DNA of 64,000 bases. Source: Marinicella algicola (lineage in GTDB: Bacteria; Pseudomonadota; Gammaproteobacteria; Xanthomonadales; Marinicellaceae). Both the position numbers and the translations under genes were made by a program. Under the pieces are notes generated by a model. The model saw nothing but the letters and a program-made list of their open reading frames with translations. It was not told the DNA's origin and searched no databases. The DNA lies in NCBI RefSeq assembly GCF_028401385.1, contig NZ_JAQOMR010000001.1, positions 3,392,501-3,456,500 on the forward strand, given 5' to 3'. Positions within the stretch are counted from its first letter, which is position 1. The number at the start of each line of letters is the position of its first letter. This document shows, one piece after another, positions 51,116-61,520 of the stretch.

Positions 51116-51161
51116 CACGACCTGACTTTGCCACACCCGGGCCTGTCCCGGGGTGGCTCAG

Positions 51162-51367
51162 TCAATGGTGCCCCAGCACATGCTGCACGAGACGCAACAC
51201 AAGATGCAGCGTCAGAAGCATGATGCCGCCGATGAGCACGAGATGGGCGAGCGGGGCCAAAGGCTGCCCTCGATATCGCCGGCGACATCGCGATAATGAT
51301 AAAAGCCGAAACGTATGGTCAAGGTGGCAAGGCCGATCACCACCAGCACAAGGCCGAAGAGCTTCAT
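51162..51367 (-). CDS. Small two-pass membrane protein (frameshift near 51255)
   Basis: About 69 residues after adding one C in the gggg run at 51253-51256: KLFGLVLVVIGLATLTIRFGFYHY, a short acidic loop GDIEGSLWPLAHL, then LVLIGGIMLLTLHLVLRLV. Two membrane segments, no recognised family. It lies downstream of the ThiY-like gene but 180 bp away. Confidence 0.55.
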
Positions 51368-51546
51368 GTTCCGATCTCCCTGAGGCTTGATAGCGCATTC
51401 TCGAGATCGATCTCTCGGGGCAGCCTGACGCCGCCCGTCATTAAAACTATACAAAAGACCGAAACGCGAAAGACGGCCACCAGCCGCCTTTCGGTATTTA
51501 CGTATCTTCTATTTTGCTTTTGTGGCGATTTGAGGCCGAGGCTTTG

Positions 51547-52487
51547 TTATTCGCGCTGAAGCGAAACCGATATTTCGGACACCGCCGGCGCTGTGTCGAT
51601 CAGCCCGTTTTCAGCCATGAAGGCCCCGAAGCGCTGGTAGCGGCCGGCATCGAAGGCCGCCGGGCTCTTGGCAAAGCGGGCGACAGTATCGGCGAAGGCC
51701 TGACGGTTCAGCTCATCATCGAGATCGGGATAGGCCTCTGCAAAAAGCCCCCATGCCTGTTGCGGGTGATTGGTGATGAAGATCGTCGCCCGTTCAACCG
51801 CGTCGAGAAAGCGTGGAAGGCGATCATCATCGAGAAGCGCGCCGCGGGTCACAAAGATCAACTCGTCATAGACCGGAACGCCGTTTTCCTCCGGGAAAAA
51901 GCGCGTCCCTCCTCACCTTCAATTGCCATCTGGGTCAGCTCGAAATTGCGAAACGCGCCGATTGTGGCGTCGACCTGACCGGAGAGAAGCGATTGGGTGA
52001 GCGCGAAATTGACGTTGACCAGTGTAATGTCATCCCGCGACAGTCCGGAGCTTTCAAGCATGGCGGAGACGACAGCTTCCTCGATCCCGGCAACGGAAAA
52101 GCCGATCTTCCTGCCCTTCAAATCAGACAGCGACTTTACCGGCCCGTCCGCCATCACTGTCAGCGTATTGAGCGGAGTGGACACCAGCGTGCCGAAACGC
52201 TTGATTTCGACGCCGGCGGCGTGGTCGAGATAGAGGTTCGGTTGATAATGAACGCCGATATCGGCACGGCCAGAAGCGACCATGCGCGGAACCATGGAAG
52301 GATCAGCCGGCGGCACGAGCTCCACATCGAGGCCTTCCTCTTCGAAGTATCCCTGCTGTTGCGCGATCACCATCGGTGCGTGATCGGGGTTCACATACCA
52401 TTCGAGGATGACACTGAGTTTGTCGTTGGCGGCGGCAAGGCCGGGCAACATCGTCAGCGCCGCGGCAAGCGCGAGTTTCTTGAGCAT
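51547..52487 (-). CDS. ABC transporter substrate-binding protein, ThiY/NMT1-like (frameshift near 51898)
   Basis: A periplasmic binding protein of the NMT1/THI5 type, about 313 residues. Signal peptide KKLALAAALTMLPGLAAA, then VILEWYVNPDHAPMVIAQQQGYFEEEGLDVELVPPADP, the classic pyrimidine-precursor-binding start, and ADIGVHYQPNLYL. One T added in the A5 run at 51896-51900 gives AFFPEENGVPVYDELIFVTRG and the end. With the permease and the TPP riboswitch upstream it should capture a hydroxymethylpyrimidine or formylaminopyrimidine thiamine precursor. Confidence 0.9.
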
Positions 52488-52518
52488 TCTTTCCTCCGTG
52501 GAAAAAGTGTGCGGCCGT

Positions 52519-53312
52519 CTAGTGGTTTGGCGACCAGCGGGTGAAAAACGGGGCGGCGAGATCCACCGCCTTGCGAAACAGCACGGCCTCCACGGCCAGG
52601 ATGAACATGGCAGCAAAGACAGTATCGGCCTGCATCCGGGCATTGGCCTGCACCATAACGAAGCCGAGACCACCGGCAGCGCCGACCCATTCGCCGACGA
52701 CGGCGCCAAGCGGGGCAAGCGGAGCTGCTATACGAAGGCCGGAAAAAGCTGCGGCATGGCCAGAGGAAGCCTGATGAGAACGAGAAGTTGCCAGTGGCTG
52801 GCGCCATCGAGGCGGGCAGCCTTGACGATGGCGCTGTCGGTGCGGGCAAGCCCATCGGCGAAATTGGAAGCGACCGGGAAGAACACGATGATCGTCGTCA
52901 TCACGATCTTGGAGGTGATGCCGAAGCCAAACCAGAGCACCAGCATGGGTGCGATGACGAAAACGGGAAAGGACTGCAGCACCACCAGCGCGGGCCAGAC
53001 CAGCCGACCCAAGCGGGGAAAGCCCGCCAGCAGAAAGGCAGCACCGGCACCGAACAGCGCACCGACGGCAAAACCTGCAATGATCTCGCGCAGCGTGACG
53101 AGCGCTTCAGAAAACAGATAGGCATGGCCGGTCCACAGCTTTATGGCCACGGAAAGCGGGGCTGGCAGGATATAGCGCGGCAGCGCAAACACCGTGACCA
53201 CCGCCTGCCAGACAAGGACAAGTGCACAAACCATCAGACAAAATTTGAAAACTGCAGACAGGCCTTGCTTCAAGTCCCCTCTCCCGGCGTGGCCGGGCAG
53301 CGGACGTATCAA
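52519..53312 (-). CDS. ABC transporter permease, ThiX-like (frameshift near 52743)
   Basis: About 264 residues with six membrane segments and the permease EAA-loop DGASHWQLLVLIRLPLAMPQLFSGL. One T added in the A5 run at 52742-52747 restores LRIAAPLAPLGAVVGEWVGAAGGLGFVMV, the end of the BPD_transp_1 domain. Start 53312 is the longest choice; GTG or ATG codons further in are possible. It is the first gene after the TPP riboswitch. No ATPase gene follows within the operon. Confidence 0.88.
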
Positions 53313-53349
53313 AACAGGCAGATTTTCTGGGCGTGTCGCTCAATACCAA

Positions 53350-53447
53350 ACTCCGTTCCTACGCCGGCATGACCCGGATCAGGTTCAAGGGTTCGGCACG
53401 AAGCCATCTCAGCATCTTGGTCACAAGATCGCACCCCTCGGATGGCT
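53350..53447 (-). promoter_or_regulatory. TPP riboswitch (THI element)
   Basis: On the minus strand the THI-box pieces occur in order: GAGGGGTGC, then a variable hairpin (gatcttgtgaccaagat), GCTGAGATGG, GAACCCTTGAACCTGATC, CGGGTCATGCCGGCGTAGG. These form the conserved pyrimidine- and pyrophosphate-binding helices of the thiamine pyrophosphate aptamer. It ends about 38 nt before the ThiX-like start, so control is probably at translation initiation or by early termination when TPP is abundant. Confidence 0.95.
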
Positions 53448-53675
53448 TATCTATGCCTGCGCGGAGCGCCATGGTCAAGAGTGCAGGCACAATCCATGGT
53501 TGCCGAATCTGTGTCTGGATTGACTTCCCGCCATTTTTCACCTTCAAGTTGTCGGGAAACAATGGCGATACGGATGATTTTCAGTTAGCGTTCATAAAAT
53601 CACACTAAACGGTCAGTGGAAGATAACTGACCGGCGCGCCGAAAAACCGGCCGCCCCGACAATGCGGAGGAAACA

Positions 53676-55006
53676 ATGCTTATCGCCATCGTCATCGTGG
53701 CGGCGCTTTCGGCATGCTCTTTGGTTTCGACCAGGGCGTGATTTCCGGCGCCTTGCCGTTCATCAAACAGGATTTCACCATTACCCCCTTCATGGAGGGC
53801 GTGATCACCTCTGCCGTGCCGCTCGGCGCTGTCGCGGGCACCATCTTGGCGATGGTGACCACCGACCGCTACGGCCGAAAGCCGATGCTGATTCTCGGCG
53901 CAGTGATCTTTCTGTTCGGCTCGCTGTTTTCCGCGTTCGCCTTCAACCAGTATGTGCTGACACTGGCACGCCTTGTGATCGGCGTCGGCATCGGCGCATC
54001 TGCGATGACCGCTCCGATGTTTCTCGCGGAAGTCGCTCCGGCGCGTATTCGCGGCACGATCGTCTCGGCCTTCCAACTGATGATCACCATCGGCATCATG
54101 GTTTCCTATATGTCGGATGCGGCCTTTGGCGGCACCGGCGACTGGCGCTGGATGATCGGTGTCGGCGTGTTTCCGTCGATCATCGCCCTTGTCGGCATCC
54201 TGCTGTCGCCGGAAACGCCGCGCTGGCTGACGCTGAATTCGAACGCCGACAAGGCGCGCGACATCATCACGAAGCTGCAGCCTGAGGCGAGCGAAGAAGA
54301 CGTCGACAAGATCATTACCGAGATCAAGGAAAGCGCCAAGGACGAGGAAGCCACTCCCGCCTGGAACACCTTCCTGAAGAAGGGCATCCTGCCGATCACC
54401 AGTTTCGCGATGATCGTGTTCGTGCTTCAGCAACTCTCGGGCATCAACGCGATCATCTATTACGCACCCGAAATCTTCAAGAACGCGGGCTTTTCCGGCA
54501 CCACGACACAGCTTCTGGCAACGGTCGGCATCGGCGTCGTCAATGTGGCGCTGACCATCGTCGCCATGTATCTGGTGGAATCGATCGGACGACGCAAACT
54601 ACTGATTTTTGGCTTCGTCGGCACCTCCGCCTCGATGGCGCTGGTCACCGTCGCGACCATGATGGACGTTGCCGCAACGCCTTATCTGGCATTGATCGGG
54701 ATTTTCACCTTCATCGGCTTTTTCGCCGTCAGCCTCGGTCCGTTGCCCTGGCTCTACATGGCGGAGCTGTTTCCGCTTCGGCTGCGCCCGCGCGGCATGG
54801 CGCTGGCGTCTATTGCCAACTGGTTCTTCAACTTCGTCGTTGCCCTGCTGTTTCCTGAGCTTCTCGCAGGCATCGGGATCGTCGGAACCTTCGCGATCTT
54901 CACCACCTTCTGCGTGATCGGTGTTTTCTATGCGATTGCGGTGGCACCGGAGACCAAGGGCATCACGCTTGAGGAAATCGAGCAGCGCACTTTTGCTGCG
55001 GGCTGA
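53676..55006 (+). CDS. MFS sugar porter (sugar:H+ symporter) (frameshift near 53710)
   Basis: About 444 residues with 12 membrane segments. Sugar-porter signatures: GFDQGVISGALPFI, DRYGRKP, PETPRWL, QQLSGINAIIYYAPEIF, ESIGRRKLL, GPLPWLYMAELFPLRLRPRGMA and PETKGITLEEIE. ATG 53676 has a GGAGG 5 nt upstream; one base added at 53706-53710 gives IVIVAALFGMLFGFDQG and joins the frame that otherwise begins at 53714. Likely a GalP/XylE/IolT-like importer; the sugar is unknown. Strong terminator follows. Confidence 0.9.
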
Positions 55007-55030
55007 CAGGCACGCCCTGAAAGAGATCGA

Positions 55031-55064
55031 ACGGCCCGCCGGAGACCCTCCTGCGGGCCGTTTT
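55031..55064 (+). terminator. Rho-independent terminator after the sugar porter
   Basis: ACGGCCCGC (55031-55039) pairs with GCGGGCCGT (55053-55061) around a 13-nt loop, followed by TTT. Confidence 0.85.
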
Positions 55065-55171
55065 GCATGCAACCGCCAAAATGCCTAAGACTAATGGCTG
55101 CATTGCCGGTAATGGACAATTTGCGCCAATCAGGCGAAAACGGCGGTGGCATTGAAGCGGGAGGAGAATTC

Positions 55172-56683
55172 ATGCACGACCACACGGTGCGCACCCACAA
55201 ATCATCGGAAAACCTGAAACGGGAAGACCAGCTTGCCTGGAAGATCGCCACGGTCGCGGCTGATCGCGTGGCCCTCGACGACGACGTTGTGGAGATGATC
55301 GGCAACCGGATCATCGACAATGCCTCCGTGGCCGCCGCCTCCATCGCCCGCCGTCCGGCCATCAGTGCCAGAACACAGGCGACCGCCCACCCGTTTGCGC
55401 CGGGCGCGACAATCTTCGGCCTTGCCGCCGACAAGCGGTTTTCGCCGGAATGGGCGGCATGGGCCAATGGTGTGGCCGTGCGTGAGCTTGACTATCACGA
55501 CACGTTTCTGGCTGCCGATTATTCCCATCCCGGCGACAATATTCCACCGGTTCTGGCCGTCGCCCAACATTGCGGGCTTTCCGGCGAGGCGCTCGCACGC
55601 GGCATTGCCACCGGCTATGAAATTCAGGTCGATCTGGTCAAGGGCATCTGCCTGCATGAGCACAAGATCGACCATATCGCCCATCTGGGACCATCGGCGG
55701 CTGCCGGCATCGGCACAGCACTGGGGCTTGATACCGAGACCATCTATCAGGCCGTTCAGCAGGCGCTGCATGTGACGACCACGACAAGGCAATCGCGCAA
55801 GGGCGAGATTTCGAGCTGGAAGGCCTATGCTCCGGCCTTTGCCGGCAAGATGGCGGTCGAGGCGGTTGACCGGGTGATGCGGGGCGAAGGCGCACCATCG
55901 CCGGCATGGGAGGGCGAAGACGGCTTCATCGCTTACCTTCTTTCCGGCCCGACTGCGGAATACACCGTGCCGCTGCCGGAAAAGGGCGAAGCCAAGCGCG
56001 CGATCATGGACACCTATACCAAGGAGCATTCGGCTGAATATCAAAGCCAGGCGCTGATCGACCTTGCTCGCCGCATGGGGCCGAAGATCGGCGACCTTTC
56101 GAAGGTGAAGTCGATCCTGATCGAGACCAGCCACCACACCCATTACGTGATCGGCACCGGCGCCAACGACCCGCAGAAGATGGACCCGAATGCGAGCCGC
56201 GAAACGCTCGACCACTCGATCATGTATATCTTTGCGGTCGCACTGGAAGATGGCGGCTGGCACCATGAGCGCTCCTATGCGCCCGAGCGCGCCAAACAAC
56301 CCGAAACGGTGGCGCTGTGGCACAAGGTCACCACGGCGGAAAATCCGGAATGGACGCGGCGCTACCACAGCCACGACCCAGCGGAGAAAGCCTTCGGTGG
56401 CCATGTGATCGTCACCATGGAAGACGGCACGATCATCGAGGACCAGCTTGCCATTGCCGATGCAAACCCGCTCGGAACCCGTCCGTTTGCCCGGCCGGAC
56501 TATGTGAAGAAATTCCGCATGCTGGCCGATGGCGTGATTGCCATGGATGAGCAGGACCGCTTCCTTTCGACCGTGGAGCGGCTGATGTCACTGGCGCCTG
56601 ATGAGCTTGCCGGACTGAATTTTGCCGTGTCGCCGGACAAGCTCGGTGCGCAGGCAAAGACAGGGATATTCGACTGGAGATGA
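55172..56683 (+). CDS. prpD: 2-methylcitrate dehydratase
   Basis: An intact 503-residue MmgE/PrpD protein, which dehydrates 2-methylcitrate to 2-methyl-cis-aconitate in propionyl-CoA breakdown. Motifs: [89 protein letters not shown] 55172 ([15 protein letters not shown]) follows a GGAGGAG site at an ideal distance. First gene of prpDCB; the next start is 58 bp on. Confidence 0.96.
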   Translation: MHDHTVRTHKSSENLKREDQLAWKIATVAADRVALDDDVVEMIGNRIIDNASVAAASIARRPAISARTQATAHPFAPGATIFGLAADKRFSPEWAAWANGVAVRELDYHDTFLAADYSHPGDNIPPVLAVAQHCGLSGEALARGIATGYEIQVDLVKGICLHEHKIDHIAHLGPSAAAGIGTALGLDTETIYQAVQQALHVTTTTRQSRKGEISSWKAYAPAFAGKMAVEAVDRVMRGEGAPSPAWEGEDGFIAYLLSGPTAEYTVPLPEKGEAKRAIMDTYTKEHSAEYQSQALIDLARRMGPKIGDLSKVKSILIETSHHTHYVIGTGANDPQKMDPNASRETLDHSIMYIFAVALEDGGWHHERSYAPERAKQPETVALWHKVTTAENPEWTRRYHSHDPAEKAFGGHVIVTMEDGTIIEDQLAIADANPLGTRPFARPDYVKKFRMLADGVIAMDEQDRFLSTVERLMSLAPDELAGLNFAVSPDKLGAQAKTGIFDWR

Positions 56684-56741
56684 GATCGTGGTGCGCGTCC
56701 GGCCTTGAGGAGGGGCGGATGCGCGACCTGGAGGAGAGATC

Positions 56742-57884
56742 ATGACTGAAGCAAGAAAACCGAAGAAATCGGTGGCGCTTTCCGGCGTCGTCGCCGGTAA
56801 TACAGCACTTTGTTCCGTCGGCCAGAGCGGCAATGACCTGCATTATCGCGGCTATGACATTCTCGATATCGCAGAGACCTGCGAATTCGAGGAAATCGCC
56901 CATCTGCTGATCTATGGCACGCTGCCGGGTGCGGCGACGCTTGCCGCCTACAAGGCCAAGCTTTCTGCCCTGCGTGGCCTGCCCGCCGCCGTGCGCGGTG
57001 CGCTGGAACTGTTGCCGGCGGCCACCCACCCGATGGATGTGATGCGCACCGGCGCATCCGTTCTGGGTTGCGTTCTGCCGGAAACGGACGACCACAACAA
57101 ACCCGGCGCACGCGACATCGCCGACCGGCTGATGGCCTCGCTCGGCTCGATGCTGCTCTACTGGTATCATTTTTCCCATAACGGCCGGCGGATCGATGTC
57201 GAGACCGATGACGCATCCATCGGCGGGCACTTCCTGCACCTGCTACACGGCAAAGCACCGGGCGAAAGCCATGTCCAGGCGATGCACACCTCGCTCATTC
57301 TCTATGCCGAACATGAGTTCAATGCCTCGACCTTTACCGCCCGCTCGATCACCGGCACGGGAACGGATTTCTATTCCGCCGTCTGCGGCGCGATCGGGGC
57401 CTTGCGCGGGCCAAAACATGGTGGTGCCAACGAGTTCGCCTTCGAAATCCAGAAGCGCTACGACACGCCGGGAGAGGCCGATGCCGACATCCGTGAGCGG
57501 GTCGCGCAAAAACAGGTGATCATCGGCTTCGGCCATCCGGTCTACACGGTCTCCGATCCGCGCAACAAGGTGATTAAGCAGGTCGCGCACGAACTGTCCG
57601 AAGAAGCCGGTTCGATGAAGATGTTCAATATCGCCGAACAGATCGAGACGACCATGGCGGACGCGCGCAAAATGTTTCCCAATCTCGACTGGTTTTCAGC
57701 CGTTTCATACCACATGATGGGCGTACCGACGGCGATGTTTACGCCGCTGTTCGTGATTGCCCGCATGGCGGGCTGGGCGGCACATATCATCGAGCAACGC
57801 GAGGACGGCAAGATCATCCGCCCCGCCGCCAATTACACCGGCCCCGAAAACCGGCCTTTCGTGCCGATGCTTGATCGAACCTGA
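56742..57884 (+). CDS. prpC: 2-methylcitrate synthase
   Basis: An intact 380-residue citrate-synthase-family enzyme that condenses propionyl-CoA with oxaloacetate. Motifs: [28 protein letters not shown] at the start (methylcitrate-synthase type), [53 protein letters not shown] and [13 protein letters not shown] with the catalytic His. Second gene of prpDCB. Confidence 0.96.
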   Translation: MTEARKPKKSVALSGVVAGNTALCSVGQSGNDLHYRGYDILDIAETCEFEEIAHLLIYGTLPGAATLAAYKAKLSALRGLPAAVRGALELLPAATHPMDVMRTGASVLGCVLPETDDHNKPGARDIADRLMASLGSMLLYWYHFSHNGRRIDVETDDASIGGHFLHLLHGKAPGESHVQAMHTSLILYAEHEFNASTFTARSITGTGTDFYSAVCGAIGALRGPKHGGANEFAFEIQKRYDTPGEADADIRERVAQKQVIIGFGHPVYTVSDPRNKVIKQVAHELSEEAGSMKMFNIAEQIETTMADARKMFPNLDWFSAVSYHMMGVPTAMFTPLFVIARMAGWAAHIIEQREDGKIIRPAANYTGPENRPFVPMLDRT

Positions 57885-57897
57885 CAGGATTATTGCC

Positions 57898-58815
57898 ATG
57901 CCCTATCTGATTTCAGCCGATCTTCCCGAAGAGCCCGCTGGCCTTCGTCTCCGCCGCCAGGTGGAGGCAGGCGGTATCGTCACCATGCCCGGCGTTCACA
58001 ACGGCATGGCTGCCCTTCAGGCGAAGAAGGAAGGCTTTGACGCGCTTTATCTCTCGGGCGCTGCGATGACCGCCTCCATGGGGCTTCCGGACCTTGGGAT
58101 GATCACGGTCGACGAGGTCGCCTTCTTCATCCGCCAGATCGCCCGCGCCAGCGGCCTGCCGCTTCTGGTCGACGGCGATACCGGCTATGGCGAGGCGCTG
58201 AATGTGATGCATATGGTCCGCACCTTCGAGGATGCGGGCGCTGCGGGCGTGCACATCGAGGACCAGCTGCTGCCGAAGAAATGTGGCCATCTCAATGACA
58301 AGAAACTGGCGGACGCGCACGACATGGCCGCCAAGATTGCAGCCGCCGCCAAGGCCCGCAAAAATCTCTACATCATCGCCCGCACCGATGCGGCGGCGAG
58401 CGAGGGTATTGACGGCGCGGTGGCCCGGGCAAAGCTGTTCATCGAAGCCGGTGCCGACGCAATCTTCCCCGAGGCGCTGAACACTGTCGAGATGTTTCGA
58501 GAGTTCGCCGCCCGCATGGAGGGCGTGCCGCTTCTCGCCAACATGACCGAATTCGGCCGCACGCCCTATATGACAGCCTCCGAGTTCGAGGCGATGGGTT
58601 ACCGCATGGTGATCTTCCCGGTTTCCTCGCTCAGGGTTGCCAACAAGGCGCAGGAGAGATTGTTTTCAACGCTGAAGCAAACCGGCTCCACCAAGGCGAT
58701 GCTGGACGATATGCAGACGCGCGCGGAGCTTTACGAAACCATAGACCTTGCGGCCTACGAAGCGCTTGATGCCTCAATCGTCTCGACGGTGCTGCCAACG
58801 ATGGACAAGTGTTAG
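57898..58815 (+). CDS. prpB: Methylisocitrate lyase
   Basis: An intact 305-residue PEP mutase/isocitrate lyase superfamily protein, which splits 2-methylisocitrate into pyruvate and succinate. Motifs: YLSGAAMTASMGLPDLGMIT, DGDTGYGEALNVMHMVRTFEDAGAAGVHIEDQLLPKKCGHLN (the catalytic KKCGH loop), IIARTDAAASEGIDGA and NMTEFGRTP. Start 13 bp after prpC. It converges on the pyruvate kinase gene with a 2-bp gap. Confidence 0.96.
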   Translation: MPYLISADLPEEPAGLRLRRQVEAGGIVTMPGVHNGMAALQAKKEGFDALYLSGAAMTASMGLPDLGMITVDEVAFFIRQIARASGLPLLVDGDTGYGEALNVMHMVRTFEDAGAAGVHIEDQLLPKKCGHLNDKKLADAHDMAAKIAAAAKARKNLYIIARTDAAASEGIDGAVARAKLFIEAGADAIFPEALNTVEMFREFAARMEGVPLLANMTEFGRTPYMTASEFEAMGYRMVIFPVSSLRVANKAQERLFSTLKQTGSTKAMLDDMQTRAELYETIDLAAYEALDASIVSTVLPTMDKC

Positions 58816-58817
58816 CT

Positions 58818-60294
58818 CTACCAGCTCTTCAGTGCCCTGAGCTCTGGCGTCTTCTTGAACATGTGCTCGTCCATGCGGGCCAGCAGGGTGTCGAGGGTGG
58901 AAACGCCCTCGCCGACTGCCTCGCCCTTGTTCAGCATCACGCATTCGGCGCGCGCACCCATCGCCGCATCGGTCATTTCGCCGCGAGAGGGCACGCCGGT
59001 CTTGACCAGATTTTCAAGAACCTGGGTCGCCCAGATCACCGGTACGCCCGCCGCCTCGCAGATCCAGAGGATTTCCTCCTGCATTTCAGCGAGCCGCTCG
59101 AAGCCGATCTCGGCAGCAAGGTCACCACGGGCGATCATCACGGCGAAATCCCGGCGCCCGACCGCGCGGGCAATCAGCGCGGGCAGATTCTTGACCGCTT
59201 CCGGGCGCTCGATCTTGGCGACGACACCGAGGCCCGGATTGCCACCCGCGCCCAGTTCCTGATCCAGCAGGTCGAGGTCGTCGGGGCGCGAGACGAACGA
59301 ATAGCCGACCATGTCGGCGCATTCGATCACGGTTGAGATATCGCCGGTATCCTTGGCCGTCAGCGGCGAAAGCCCGAGCGCCGTATCGGGCAGGTTCAGC
59401 CCTTTTCCGGCTTCAGCCTTGTCCCCTTGGCCCTGGCGCGCTCAACCCGGATCACCGCCATGCCATCGGAAACCTCAGTCACCACAGTCTGCAGCTTGCC
59501 GTCATCATAAAGCACCCGGTCGCCGACCTTGAGCCGCGTCACCATTTCCGGCAGCGAGACACTGACACAGAAACGAATATCATCGAACAGGGCCGGTTCG
59601 CCCGTTGCGATCAGGCGGATGCGGTCGCCGACATTGGCCTTCAGCTTGCTTTCGGCGAGAGCGACCTTTTCGGTACGGATCTTGGGGCCGGCGATATCCA
59701 TCAGCACGGCAATCCGCCGTCCTGCCGCATCACCTGCCGCTCGCACATGCTTTGTCATTGCACGCCAGCCTCCGGCCCGTCATGGGCGCAATTGATGCGG
59801 GCGATATCCATGCCGCGACGGACAAGATCGGCAACAAAAGCGGGATCGTCTGCCGCTTCACTGGCGAGCGTCACCATGATGCGGCTGCGGCGATGGGCCG
59901 GTGGCGGGCCGAACATCAGATCGGTCGCCTGCTCAAGCCGTCGCTCGCCGGCAAAGAAATCATCCGCCGAGGGCAAAGGCACCACATTTTCGCGACCCGC
60001 CCGCGCTGCAAGGGCGACGAGCACGGCATCAAGCGTGGGCAGAACGCGGCTTTCCAGCCGCCCGAGCGAGGACAGACCGTGGCGCATCAGCGCGCGCTGA
60101 AGCGGACGGACATCATGATGACGAAGGGCAAGGTAATGGGCGAGATTGACGATGCCCGGCAGCGACGCCGCCTCCGGCCCAAAGCTCTGCAAAATGGCAC
60201 GCGCCTCGCTTGTGACCAACGCGCGAAGGCTCTCCACCCGCTCCGTCAGGCCCCAGACATCGTCCATGTCGGTAAATTGATCGAAGCCAGTCAT
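58818..60294 (-). CDS. Pyruvate kinase-like protein with N-terminal extension (two frameshifts)
   Basis: About 493 residues after repair. The first ~120 residues (VWGLTERVESLRALVTSEARAIL to FFAGERRLEQATDLMFGPPPAH) are a helical domain absent from standard pyruvate kinases. The catalytic part follows: SRIMVTLASEAADDP, MDIARINCAHDGPEAW, DIAGPKIRTEK, VVAKIERPEAV (catalytic Lys), MIARGDLAAE (metal site) and VIWATQVLENL. The regulatory C-domain is missing. Repairs: near 59762 (EAWRAMTKHV) and at 59399-59402 (EKGLNLPDTALG). It may be a phosphotransferase acting on PEP or pyruvate; family assignment is firm, exact role is not. Confidence 0.82.
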
Positions 60295-60459
60295 GACGTT
60301 CTCCCGTTACTGTCCGCAAACCTCAGATAGACCGATTTTCACGACCTTTCCATGACAGCAATCATCGAAGTGGCTGGCTTGCGCGTCGCAAGGCAGCGGG
60401 TCTATGGATGAGGCAACCGGTGTTCCGGATCTGACAATATCATGCAGGAGCCCTCAAAG

Positions 60460-61509
60460 ATGCATGGCGAATACAAGGTACCCGGCGGCAAGCTGGTGGT
60501 GGCCGATATCGAAGTGCGCGACGACAAACTGGCCGATGTGCAAATCGCCGGCGACTTCTTCCTGGAGCCGCCCGAAGCGCTTGCCGACCTTTGCAAAGCT
60601 CTGGAAGGCCTGCCGACGGCAAGCTCGGCGGAGACAATGGTCGCAGCACTGAAGGCGAAGTTGCGCCCGGATGCCGCACTGATCGGCTTCAGCCTCGAAT
60701 CCGTGGCAATCGCCGTGCGCCGTGCACTCGGCGTTGCCAAGACCTGGCGCGATTTCGAGTGGGAAATCATCGATACCGGCGGCGAGACGCCGGCGATGCA
60801 TCTGGCCATCGACGATGTTCTGGCGCGCGCGGTTGCCGAAGGCCGGCGAGCGCCGACGCTGCGTTTCTGGGAGTGGGAACGGCCGGCCATCATCATCGGC
60901 GCTTTCCAGTCGCTGAGAAACGAGGTCGATCTGGAGGCAACCGAACGGCTCGGCGTCGAGATCGTGCGCAGGGTTACCGGCGGCGGCGCGATGTTCGTCG
61001 AGCCCGGCACCGCGATCACCTATTCGCTTTATGCACCGGGAGAACTGGTCGACGGCATGAGCTTTGCCGACAGCTACGCCTTCCTCGACAACTGGGTGCT
61101 GAAGGCGCTGAACGACATGGGTGTCGATGCTTTCTACAAGCCGCTCAACGACATTTCGAGCTCCAAGGGCAAGATCGGCGGCGCGGCACAAAAGCGTTAT
61201 GGCGGCGGCACCGTGCTGCATCACGTGACCATGGCCTATGACATGGACGCGGAAAAAATGATGCAGGTGCTGCGGATCGGCCGTGAAAAACTCTCCGACA
61301 AGGGCACGAAAAGTGCGGCAAAGCGCGTCGATCCCGTGCGCAGTCAGACGGGCCTTGTCCGTCGCAACGTCATCGACCGGATGAAGGCAACCTTTGTGGA
61401 TCTGAACGGCGGCCGCGAAGGCACGGTAACGCCGGATGAGTACAAGGCGGCCGAGGCGCTTGCGACAGAGAAATTCGCAACACCCGAATGGCTGGCCTCG
61501 ATCCCGTAA
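60460..61509 (+). CDS. Lipoate-protein ligase with N-terminal accessory domain
   Basis: An intact 349-residue protein. Residues 1-90 (MHGEYKVPGGKLVVADIEVRDDKLADVQIAGDFFLEPPEAL) match the small LplA accessory domain. The catalytic biotin/lipoate ligase domain follows, with TPAMHLAIDDVLA, RFWEWERPAIIIGAFQSLRNEVDLEA, the loop VRRVTGGGAMFVEPG and the lysine region KIGGAAQKRYGGGTVLHHV. It attaches lipoate to E2 and GcvH proteins. ATG 60460 has AGGAG 9 nt upstream; ATG 60442 contains that site. In E. coli LplA the accessory domain is C-terminal. Confidence 0.88.
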   Translation: MHGEYKVPGGKLVVADIEVRDDKLADVQIAGDFFLEPPEALADLCKALEGLPTASSAETMVAALKAKLRPDAALIGFSLESVAIAVRRALGVAKTWRDFEWEIIDTGGETPAMHLAIDDVLARAVAEGRRAPTLRFWEWERPAIIIGAFQSLRNEVDLEATERLGVEIVRRVTGGGAMFVEPGTAITYSLYAPGELVDGMSFADSYAFLDNWVLKALNDMGVDAFYKPLNDISSSKGKIGGAAQKRYGGGTVLHHVTMAYDMDAEKMMQVLRIGREKLSDKGTKSAAKRVDPVRSQTGLVRRNVIDRMKATFVDLNGGREGTVTPDEYKAAEALATEKFATPEWLASIP

Positions 61510-61520
61510 GGCACAAAGAT

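Noticed and set aside
53305..53563. Small open frames on both strands across the THI element
   Set aside because: They read through the conserved TPP riboswitch and show no protein similarity. The RNA element explains the sequence conservation.
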